From NCBI GenBank assembly GCA_964492595.1, contig CAZBKY010000031.1, positions 1 through 8,431 of the forward strand: a stretch of DNA of 8,431 nucleotides. The letters are read 5' to 3'. The DNA is from CAYNFP01 sp964492595 (GTDB taxonomy: Bacteria > Bacillota_I > Bacilli_A > RF39 > UBA660). Position numbers and translations under genes: made by a program. Under the pieces are notes generated by a model. It searched no databases, had not been told where the DNA came from, and saw only the letters and a program-made list of their open reading frames with translations. Shown in pieces: positions 1 through 4,836 of this stretch (position 1 is the stretch's first letter; each line of letters opens with the position of its first letter).

Positions 1-25
1 GAATAATTTCGCCGATTTTACCTTA

Positions 26-99
26 TGGAGCAGGTGATGGGAATCGAACCCACGTTAGCAGCTTGGAAGGCTGAAGTTCTACCATTAAACTACACCTGC
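26..99 (-). tRNA. tRNA-Gly (anticodon TCC), CCA encoded
   Basis: On the minus strand the sequence folds as a standard tRNA. The 7-bp acceptor stem pairs GCAGGTG (99-93) with CACCTGC (36-30), the discriminator base is T, and the terminal CCA is encoded at 28-26. The anticodon loop reads CTTCCAA (69-63) with anticodon TCC at 67-65, which decodes GGA and other GGN glycine codons by wobble. The T arm contains GGTTCGATTCC. Length with CCA is 74 nt, normal for tRNA-Gly. It has its own strong promoter just upstream and lies downstream of the terminator of the cohesin-like gene. Confidence 0.97.
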
Positions 100-112
100 A
101 ATATCAAAAAAT

Positions 113-141
113 ATTTTACCCAATTTATCTTCAATTGTCAA
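113..141 (-). promoter_or_regulatory. Sigma-A-type promoter of tRNA-Gly
   Basis: On the minus strand a perfect -35 box TTGACA (141-136) is followed after exactly 17 bp by a TAAAAT -10 box (118-113). Transcription would start near 106, leaving about 7 nt before the mature tRNA 5' end at 99. This is the best consensus match in the window, as expected for a stable RNA gene, and indicates that the tRNA is transcribed independently of the upstream operon. Confidence 0.88.
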
Positions 142-155
142 GTTATTTTATGCAT

Positions 156-192
156 AAAAAAGGATAAAAACTATTATTTTTTATCCTTTTTT
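156..192 (-). terminator. Hairpin terminator overlapping the 3' end of the cohesin-like gene
   Basis: The bases AAAAAAGGATAAAAA (156-170) and TTTTTATCCTTTTTT (178-192) are perfectly complementary, with a loop of 7 bases at 171-177. The stop codon of the cohesin-like gene (176-174) lies in the loop, so one arm of the stem is formed by the last coding codons (Lys-Lys-Asp-Lys-Lys). Both arms end in A or T runs, so the structure could act on either strand, but only the minus strand has a gene ending here. The stem is AT-rich with only two G-C pairs, so its strength is uncertain. Confidence 0.72.
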
Positions 193-1559
193 TTATTTTC
201 TATTTTTTCTTGTTTATGCTTTTCTTCTATATTTGACTCAATCTTTGATTTTTCATTTTTAAGTTTTTCATTCTTTCTTTTGTTTTGAATTGATATTTTT
301 CTTAATAAAAGTATTAATATAATAAATAATATACCCGTTTCAATTAACATTCCAATTATAATATACATATAAAGATTAATTTTTTTATTTAAATTAATTA
401 TTTCTTCATCATTATATAAAATGGCTGTATTATTTTTTAAATCATATGTATAATAGTTTTTAATTCCGCTTTCAGTATCCATTGCATATATTATTGCAAA
501 ATTAGAGTTCTCATTATATTTATAGGCTTTTACTTTTTGTTCGCTGATTGTAAGTGTTACTTTTTTATATTCTGTTAATTTATCATTTGTGTTATCAATA
601 GGGAATAGTATTAAATTATTCAGCTTTATTTCAATATATTTTGTGTATTCGCCATTCTCATAAATATACAAATCTATTTTTCCTTCAGAATTTTTCAAAC
701 CAACTAATGTTAATTTGGAGATTTCACTAGTTAATGCAGGAATTTGTTGTTCATTTATAGTAATAGTTGAGGATATGTAGCCATCAGGTATAATAAGAGC
801 ACTTCCTCTTTTTACAACAGTTAGTTCGGCTCCATTACTTGTTTTAACAATAATAGGCTTAGGATCCACAACGTTTACTGTCACTGTATATATTTTTGTT
901 GAACCATTTTCTGCAGTTACAGTTATTGAAAATTTATTTTCTCCCTCAATTACACTAAATGTTCCAACACCAGATATTGAGGCTTTTTTATCATTTGCAG
1001 TAGCATTTATTTTTACTGAAGTTGAACTTGGGGGAAGCTCTGCAGTATAATTTGTAATTTTAGAATCAAATGCCGGAGATAAAGAGACACTATCTACCGA
1101 TAAACTTTTTAAATTATTATCTTTAGAATATGATGCTTCTAACTGAGCCTGCGTTATAACGCTTACAGATGTCCCGGTTGCTGAAGGTTTCAAATTCACT
1201 TCTCCCCATGAAATTGCTCCATAAGATTTTACTGAAATATTAGAACTTCCCGGTTTAATTGCTTTAAAAGTATAAGTATATGATGCTGAAGTTTTAGAAC
1301 CATTTCCAAAATCTGCAACTGATTTTTGTCCACTTACCAATGATAATACTGAACTATTATAATCAATAGTATATTCCCAGCTTCCTAATTTCTCTGATGA
1401 TGAAATTTTTACTGTTACAGTAAATGTTTTTCCTAATATAGCTTTTGAGGTGGATGCAGTTGTTTTAAATGTTGTAGCTGCGTTTAAAGTGTTGGGGATA
1501 ATAAATAGTGTACTAAATCCAAATATTATCAGCAAAAATACTTTTTTAATTTTATTCAT
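174..1559 (-). CDS. Membrane-anchored surface protein with cohesin-like and cadherin-like domains
   Basis: This 461-residue exported protein is probably a cell-surface receptor or scaffold. Residues 1-27 form a signal peptide (Lys-rich start, hydrophobic core, cleavage near LNA|A). Residues about 29-135 are all beta and resemble the cohesin fold, including a WEYTIDYNSSVLSLVSG strand-loop and a late FKAIKPGSSNISV strand. Residues about 146-230 match the cadherin-like beta-sandwich family (PF12733 pattern: LKSL, LSPAFDS, NYTAEL, EGENKFSITVTAENGS). Residues 235-390 are beta-rich and not recognised. One hydrophobic helix (about 395-420) is followed by a roughly 40-residue Lys/Glu-rich tail, giving an outside domain and an inside tail; there is no LPXTG signal. 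The start is supported by AGGAGGT four bases upstream of TCTT-ATG. It is the second gene of an operon, 8 bp after a dockerin-bearing hydrolase. Family knowledge says cohesins bind dockerins; that this one binds its neighbour is inference. The cohesin call is from pattern only. Confidence 0.85.
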   Translation of the reverse strand: MNKIKKVFLLIIFGFSTLFIIPNTLNAATTFKTTASTSKAILGKTFTVTVKISSSEKLGSWEYTIDYNSSVLSLVSGQKSVADFGNGSKTSASYTYTFKAIKPGSSNISVKSYGAISWGEVNLKPSATGTSVSVITQAQLEASYSKDNNLKSLSVDSVSLSPAFDSKITNYTAELPPSSTSVKINATANDKKASISGVGTFSVIEGENKFSITVTAENGSTKIYTVTVNVVDPKPIIVKTSNGAELTVVKRGSALIIPDGYISSTITINEQQIPALTSEISKLTLVGLKNSEGKIDLYIYENGEYTKYIEIKLNNLILFPIDNTNDKLTEYKKVTLTISEQKVKAYKYNENSNFAIIYAMDTESGIKNYYTYDLKNNTAILYNDEEIINLNKKINLYMYIIIGMLIETGILFIILILLLRKISIQNKRKNEKLKNEKSKIESNIEEKHKQEKIENKKKDKK

Positions 1560-1562
1560 AAG

Positions 1563-1570
1563 ACCTCCTA
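1563..1570 (-). promoter_or_regulatory. Ribosome binding site overlapping the upstream stop codon
   Basis: On the minus strand the hydrolase ends in TAG (1570-1568) and this codon is part of TAGGAGGT, a near-perfect Shine-Dalgarno sequence for the cohesin-like gene whose ATG lies at 1559-1557. A ribosome terminating on the hydrolase would cover this site, which suggests translational coupling of the two proteins. Confidence 0.85.
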
Positions 1571-3376
1571 TAATTTCTTACTTCCAACTATATGTTTTTG
1601 TACCTGAAGTAAATCTAATATTGTTACTTGCGCATCTCCACTTTTATCAGCGGCTAATATATAAGCATCCAATAATTTCTTGGAATTTAATATATGTTTT
1701 TGGACTTGAAGTAAATCTAATATTGTTATTTTTCCATCTCCGCTTGTATCACCTTTAACTATTATAGTATAAGTTTTAATTTCATTATTAGTACTTTGTA
1801 TTACTAGTTGCTGCCCAGTTGATAAAATGTCTTTTCCTTGCAATTCTTTTCCTAAAGTGTTTTTAACCTTAACAGTTGAAGANNNNNNNNNNNNNNNNNN
1901 NNNNNNNNNNNNNNNNNNNNNNNNNNNNNNNNNNNNNNNNNNNNNNNNNNNNNNNNNNNNNNNNNNNNNNNNNNNNNNNNNNGAACTATATATATTACTT
2001 CCTTCACTTGATGGTGCCTGCACATTTGTCATGTATTGATGTGTGTATTTATTATAACTTGAAGTAGGAGAGGTATTAAATTTTTGAAAATATAAAGTAT
2101 ATTGTCCTGCGTTGATATATCCAGAGCTTATAAATTGTGCGCCTCCATATATAGATTTTTCTCTAGTATTCCAGGGCCTACCATAACTTGTTCCATCTCC
2201 CCCTACAATGCCCGCCGCATACGCAAGACCTCTTACTACAGGAGAGGAGGTATAACTATCTGCATAAGCTCCAATATTATAATAATTATAAAAACCTGCT
2301 AAAGAATTTCCTCTATATGTTGAAGTTGAATCTCCTCTTATCGATTCATATGTACTTTTGGCACTTCCTTCTTGAACCACTCTTGATGCCAAATGAGCGG
2401 CACTGACATTATGCATTCTTCCAGCACCTATAAAATAATTTACATACTCATCATTTGATAAATAACTTGAACCAAATATCGACTTTAAAATATCTGCTCC
2501 CTGTGTTGTTTCATCAAATCCAAGATTTTCAAACATAAATATATATTTTTCAGTTAAAAAATTTCTGGGATCAAGATAAAATGCATTGACTCCATCCGTT
2601 GCTTCAAACCAAGTTTTTCCCTCTCTTGGAGTAGTGGAAGTTCTATAGGCATCATAGATTGTTCCTTCTATGTAGTTTTTCCCGCTTTCTCCACTTATTA
2701 CGTTACTCCATTTTAAATTAGTTTTAATCGCATTGAATTGCCAGTTAGGATATTTATTATGCAAATATACTAAATAAGGCCAGTAAGTACTTGGAAAACC
2801 TGCATTTTGCAATACCTGTTCGTATTCACTGTCTGAAGCAGTAACATCAGACTTTTTAATTATATATTCACTGCATATATATGCAGTTTGATTGTTATGA
2901 TAATTTATTTTATACCATGGCATAGAGCCGCCATTTCCAGATGATAAGGTTTCAATAACTTTAACATTAGTGCCGTTTATTAGCGTATCAATTCTTGCTC
3001 CACTTGTTGAAGGAGTGCTTCTTGTTGAAACTGTGGTGGCATATACTCTTGCTGTAAAATTTTCTATGTTGTATCCTAGATTAACATCTCCAAGAGCTAC
3101 ATAACTGCTGCATACATATCCTGTTATTTCATTATATTGAATTTTATACCATCCTTCAGAGCATCCAGAACCTGAAACTTTATTTAAATCAGTAATTAAA
3201 ATTGATTCTTTATTATAGATAGTTGCTAAAGCGGGGGAAGAAGTTGTTGGGTTTTGCCTTATATAGAGTGCTGAAGCTTTTACATATGCATTAGTTTGGG
3301 CATATATGTCTTTTTCTAATATAAAAAAAGATAAAAGGGCAAATAACGAAACTAAAATAAATTTATATATTTTCAT
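1568..3376 (-). CDS. Secreted SH3 / glucosaminidase (GH73-like) / dockerin peptidoglycan hydrolase, with internal assembly gap
   Basis: It encodes 602 residues if the 100-N gap is taken literally (residues 465-498 unknown). A signal peptide (1-26, ending IYA|Q) leads to two bacterial SH3-like repeats (about 29-95 and 106-174, each ending Y-V/I-C-S-x-Y), which usually bind cell wall. Residues about 188-455 resemble beta-N-acetylglucosaminidases of the GH73 type, with a FPSTYWPYLVYLHNKYPNW entry motif, ASRVVQEG (Glu336 is the probable catalytic acid), NYYNIGAY, LYFQKFN and HQYMTN. These enzymes cut the glycan strand of peptidoglycan. After the gap comes a short beta-rich module (499-541) and a type I-like dockerin (542-602) with two calcium loops: D543/S545/D547/D554 and D577/S579/D581/D588. 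AAGGAG lies 8 bases before the ATG. The enzyme probably works outside the membrane and docks on the cohesin-like protein encoded next. Reading frame on both sides of the gap agrees, but the true length is unknown. Confidence 0.9.
   Translation of the reverse strand: MKIYKFILVSLFALLSFFILEKDIYAQTNAYVKASALYIRQNPTTSSPALATIYNKESILITDLNKVSGSGCSEGWYKIQYNEITGYVCSSYVALGDVNLGYNIENFTARVYATTVSTRSTPSTSGARIDTLINGTNVKVIETLSSGNGGSMPWYKINYHNNQTAYICSEYIIKKSDVTASDSEYEQVLQNAGFPSTYWPYLVYLHNKYPNWQFNAIKTNLKWSNVISGESGKNYIEGTIYDAYRTSTTPREGKTWFEATDGVNAFYLDPRNFLTEKYIFMFENLGFDETTQGADILKSIFGSSYLSNDEYVNYFIGAGRMHNVSAAHLASRVVQEGSAKSTYESIRGDSTSTYRGNSLAGFYNYYNIGAYADSYTSSPVVRGLAYAAGIVGGDGTSYGRPWNTREKSIYGGAQFISSGYINAGQYTLYFQKFNTSPTSSYNKYTHQYMTNVQAPSSEGSNIYSXXXXXXXXXXXXXXXXXXXXXXXXXXXXXXXXXXSSTVKVKNTLGKELQGKDILSTGQQLVIQSTNNEIKTYTIIVKGDTSGDGKITILDLLQVQKHILNSKKLLDAYILAADKSGDAQVTILDLLQVQKHIVGSKKL
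1589..1728 (-). repeat. Near-identical 38-bp direct repeat encoding the two dockerin calcium-loop helices
   Basis: Bases 1589-1626 and 1691-1728 align over 38 positions with two mismatches, at an offset of 102 bp (34 codons). Each copy encodes the VTILDLLQVQKHI or ITILDLLQVQKHI helix of one half of the dockerin. Protein-level duplication is normal for dockerins, but conservation at the nucleotide level, including third positions, suggests recent duplication or gene conversion. Confidence 0.85.
1883..1982. other. Assembly gap of 100 N inside the hydrolase gene
   Basis: Exactly 100 N lie between the glucosaminidase domain and the beta-rich module in front of the dockerin. A round value of 100 is a common placeholder for unknown length, so the number of missing codons, and whether a frameshift or extra domain is present, cannot be read. 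Confidence 0.98.
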
Positions 3377-3415
3377 ATTTGCATCTCCTTCTCATCATTT
3401 ATTATATACAATTAT

Positions 3416-3443
3416 ATTATAACATTCAGGGTATAATAATAAA
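3416..3443 (-). promoter_or_regulatory. Predicted promoter of the hydrolase / cohesin-like operon
   Basis: On the minus strand an extended -10, TG-T-TATAAT (3424-3416), has a weak TTTATT -35 candidate (3443-3438) 16 bp upstream. Transcription would begin near 3409, giving a leader of about 33 nt to the ATG at 3376. The same elements occur at the same spacing in cassette copy B, which supports them as functional. A second TATAAT at 3406-3401 lacks a suitable -35. Confidence 0.6.
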
Positions 3444-3458
3444 TAAAAATTAACCTTC

Positions 3459-3473
3459 TAAATATAATATTTA
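3459..3473. promoter_or_regulatory. 15-bp palindrome, possible regulator site, copy A
   Basis: TAAATATAATATTTA is a perfect inverted repeat with 7-bp arms around one central base. It is identical in copy B (3618-3632). Its centre lies about 57 bp upstream of the predicted start of transcription, a position often used by activators. An AT-rich palindrome can arise by chance; conservation between two otherwise drifting copies is the main support. Confidence 0.45.
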
Positions 3474-3484
3474 CACAATTTTAC

Positions 3485-3494
3485 NNNNNNNNNN
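3485..3494. other. Assembly gap of 10 N between a truncated gene and cassette copy A
   Basis: Ten N separate the cut-off coding start at 3532-3495 from the upstream end of cassette copy A. A run of exactly 10 N is a typical scaffold-join placeholder, so the true distance may be far larger. The two sides are flanked by copies of the same repeat, a classic place for an assembly to break or collapse. Confidence 0.97.
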
Positions 3495-3532
3495 ATAAAA
3501 GGTAAAACTAAAAATATACTGTTTTTTTTCAT
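3495..3532 (-). CDS. Start of a secreted-protein gene, truncated by the assembly gap
   Basis: On the minus strand AGGAGG (3547-3542) is followed after 9 bases by ATG (3532-3530) and an open frame reading MKKNSIFLVLPF before the 10-N gap. Two lysines followed by a hydrophobic run is how a signal peptide begins. An alternative ATG at 3539 is only 2 bases from the ribosome binding site and gives a polar, less likely start. The upstream region is a copy of the hydrolase promoter cassette, so this is probably another secreted protein under the same control, perhaps a paralogue or a second dockerin- or cohesin-bearing partner. The N-terminus is not the same as that of the hydrolase (MKIYKFILVS). 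Nothing of the mature protein is visible, so its function is unknown. It is partial at the 3' end. Confidence 0.72.
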
Positions 3533-3573
3533 TTTTCATAACCTCCTTTTCATTATTTATTATATACAATTAT

Positions 3574-3601
3574 ATTATATCATTCAGGATATAATAATAA
3601 A
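3574..3601 (-). promoter_or_regulatory. Predicted promoter of the truncated secreted-protein gene
   Basis: On the minus strand TG-A-TATAAT (3582-3574) forms an extended -10, with TTTATT (3601-3596) 16 bp upstream, exactly as in copy A. The predicted start is near 3567, about 35 nt before the ATG at 3532. Confidence 0.6.
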
Positions 3602-3603
3602 GT

Positions 3604-3615
3604 GAGAATATTCTC
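3604..3615. promoter_or_regulatory. 12-bp perfect palindrome, possible operator
   Basis: GAGAATATTCTC is fully self-complementary and sits just upstream of the -35 region of copy B. The aligned part of copy A does not keep it, so if it is an operator it would distinguish the two promoters. Function is not shown by the sequence. Confidence 0.35.
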
Positions 3616-3617
3616 CT

Positions 3618-3632
3618 TAAATATAATATTTA
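3618..3632. promoter_or_regulatory. 15-bp palindrome, possible regulator site, copy B
   Basis: It is identical to the palindrome at 3459-3473 (TAAATATAATATTTA), centred about 58 bp upstream of the predicted transcription start of the truncated gene. It also lies between this gene and the divergent transferase promoter. Confidence 0.45.
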
Positions 3633-3648
3633 CATAATTTTACATAAT
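3629..3648 (+). repeat. Two tandem 10-bp repeats in the divergent intergenic region
   Basis: TTTACATAAT occurs twice back to back, so the copies lie about one helical turn apart on the same face of the DNA. They end about 10 bp before the -35 candidate of the plus-strand transferase promoter. This could be a regulator site shared by both directions, or simple AT-rich repetition. Confidence 0.4.
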
Positions 3649-3658
3649 TATTTAGTTA

Positions 3659-3688
3659 TTGGAAAAATTATTGAGTTTAGTATATAAT
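3659..3688 (+). promoter_or_regulatory. Predicted promoter of the sugar-phosphate transferase gene
   Basis: TTGGAA (3659-3664) and TATAAT (3683-3688) are separated by 18 bp. Transcription would start near 3695, leaving a very short leader that includes AGAGGAG (3698-3704), 9 bases before the ATG at 3714. Confidence 0.6.
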
Positions 3689-3713
3689 AATATTAAAAGA
3701 GGAGTACAAGTTT

Positions 3714-4778
3714 ATGAATTTAATTGTTAATGGATATAATGTATTTTTAATAGTAGCGGTGTGTTTTTTCTCTTCTATTATACTTGTTTATTTAACTGGA
3801 AAGGTTGCTGCGTCTTTTAATTTTGTAGATATACAAGTGGGCGAGGGTAAAGTTTCAAGAAAAAAAGCTATACCAACGTTATGTGGTATAGGAATATTTT
3901 TAAGTTTTTTAATAGGTTATATGTTTTTTGGACCTAAGAATGATTTAATGCTGTCTATTTTAATAGCATCATTTTTGATTTTGCTTTTAGGTATATTTGA
4001 TGATATTTCAAAAACGAAAGAAAATCTTAGAATAAAACCAATATATAGACTGATAATACATATAATTATCGCAGCAATAATTGTTTTTTATGGAGGTTTG
4101 AAAATAAAAGGAGCTTCACTTTTCGGAATAAATTTAAATTTTGGCTTTACTGCCCCATTTATATCTATGTTTATAATAGTGGGATCGATAAATGCGATAA
4201 ATTTGATTGATGGAATGGATGGACTTAGTTCTGGCATTGCTTCAATTTATTTTCTAACAATTGCGATTCTTGGCTTTATTTTAAACAAGTTTGGAGGAGT
4301 GGATATCATTTTATCTTTAATTATGCTTGGGTCTGTCTTAGGATATCTAGTTCATAATTTTCCTCCAGCCAAAGCTCTTATGGGAGATAGTGGATCAACT
4401 TTTATAGGGTTAATGATTGCCGTAATAGCACTTTTAGGGTTTAAAACATTAACACTTACATCTTTAGTAGTGCCTCTTCTTATTTTAGCGATACCTATAT
4501 GCGACACTTTATTTGCAATTATTAGAAGAAAGCTTATAAAAAAACCTTTTTTTGAAGGGGATGGAAAACATGTTCATCACCAGTTATATAAATTAACATC
4601 TTCAAAAACTAAAACTATTTTAATTATATATGCAGTAAACATAATTTTTTCGGCTACAAGTATTTTTTACACATTAGGATATAAAAACGAAATGATAATA
4701 TGCTATATATTTTTATTATTTTTAATGTTATTTTTAGTTATGAAAACAGATATAATATTTGAAAGAAAGAAAAAATAA
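3714..4778 (+). CDS. Polyprenyl-phosphate sugar-1-phosphate transferase (WecA/TagO/MraY superfamily)
   Basis: This 354-residue, strongly hydrophobic protein has about ten membrane segments, the usual size for the family. Such enzymes move a sugar-1-phosphate from a UDP-sugar to undecaprenyl phosphate and so start teichoic acid or other surface glycan synthesis. Visible family motifs are the magnesium-binding GIFDD (Asp96, Asp97), NLIDGMDGLSSG (Asp166, Asp169), GDSGSTFIG (Asp225) and the cytoplasmic GKHVHHQL loop (His286, His288, His289). HVHH points to the GlcNAc-1-phosphate (WecA/TagO) branch rather than MraY. The N-terminal motif is diverged: SRKKAIPTLCG lacks the His and second Gly common at this place (RKxHxxPxPxxGG), so donor specificity is uncertain. 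The start is supported by AGAGGAG 9 bases upstream. The gene is divergent from the secreted hydrolase block and precedes glycosyltransferases, which fits lipid-linked glycan synthesis at the inner membrane face. Confidence 0.88.
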   Translation: MNLIVNGYNVFLIVAVCFFSSIILVYLTGKVAASFNFVDIQVGEGKVSRKKAIPTLCGIGIFLSFLIGYMFFGPKNDLMLSILIASFLILLLGIFDDISKTKENLRIKPIYRLIIHIIIAAIIVFYGGLKIKGASLFGINLNFGFTAPFISMFIIVGSINAINLIDGMDGLSSGIASIYFLTIAILGFILNKFGGVDIILSLIMLGSVLGYLVHNFPPAKALMGDSGSTFIGLMIAVIALLGFKTLTLTSLVVPLLILAIPICDTLFAIIRRKLIKKPFFEGDGKHVHHQLYKLTSSKTKTILIIYAVNIIFSATSIFYTLGYKNEMIICYIFLLFLMLFLVMKTDIIFERKKK

Positions 4779-4808
4779 AATTATTTTTAATAGCTGTATG
4801 TAATTTAT

Positions 4809-4814
4809 TATAAT
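4809..4814 (+). promoter_or_regulatory. Possible -10 box before the 130-residue protein gene
   Basis: A perfect TATAAT lies 22 bp before the ATG, next to the ribosome binding site AAGAGG (4822-4827). No good -35 is seen; the base run 17 bp upstream is TTTAAT. If used, the leader would be only about 15 nt. The gene may instead be read from the upstream transferase promoter. Confidence 0.35.
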
Positions 4815-4836
4815 AAATATTAAGAGGTTAGAAAAT

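Larger units (their letters stand above)
3398..3484 (-). repeat. Promoter cassette copy A, upstream of the hydrolase gene
   Basis: This 87-bp stretch is repeated at 3556-3643. The first 46 bp (3398-3443 against 3556-3601) differ at only two positions. The rest is looser, with a one-base length difference, until a conserved end (3459-3484 against 3618-3643) differing at one position. The copy holds the predicted hydrolase promoter and a 15-bp palindrome. It ends directly at the 10-N gap, so the repeat may extend into unseen sequence. Confidence 0.9.
3556..3643 (-). repeat. Promoter cassette copy B, upstream of the truncated gene
   Basis: This is the second copy of the segment at 3398-3484, 158 bp away in its first half. 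It carries the same extended -10 and the same 15-bp palindrome, but its middle part (3602-3617) differs and contains an extra palindrome. It ends where the upstream region of the divergent transferase gene begins. Confidence 0.9.

Noticed and set aside
1..25. A further tRNA or gene left of tRNA-Gly
   Set aside because: Only 25 bases are available and no stem or start signal can be recognised.
25..288. Plus-strand open frame across the tRNA, the terminator and the end of the cohesin-like gene
   Set aside because: It covers the antisense of a certain tRNA and a terminator, and its protein is a low-complexity Phe/Ser run. It is an accidental frame.
1450..2406. Several plus-strand frames opposite the hydrolase and the cohesin-like gene
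   Set aside because: No ribosome binding sites or domains are seen, two of them consist largely of N, and the opposite strand carries well-supported genes.
1568..3376. Cellulosome component
   Set aside because: The dockerin is attached to a cell-wall glucosaminidase and not to a plant-polymer enzyme, and the neighbour has a single cohesin-like domain and no carbohydrate-binding module. Nothing in the window points to cellulose breakdown.
3377..3713. Insertion sequence or CRISPR as an explanation for the direct repeats
   Set aside because: There are only two copies, they coincide with promoter regions, and no transposase, terminal inverted repeats or regular spacers are seen. Duplicated gene control regions explain them better.
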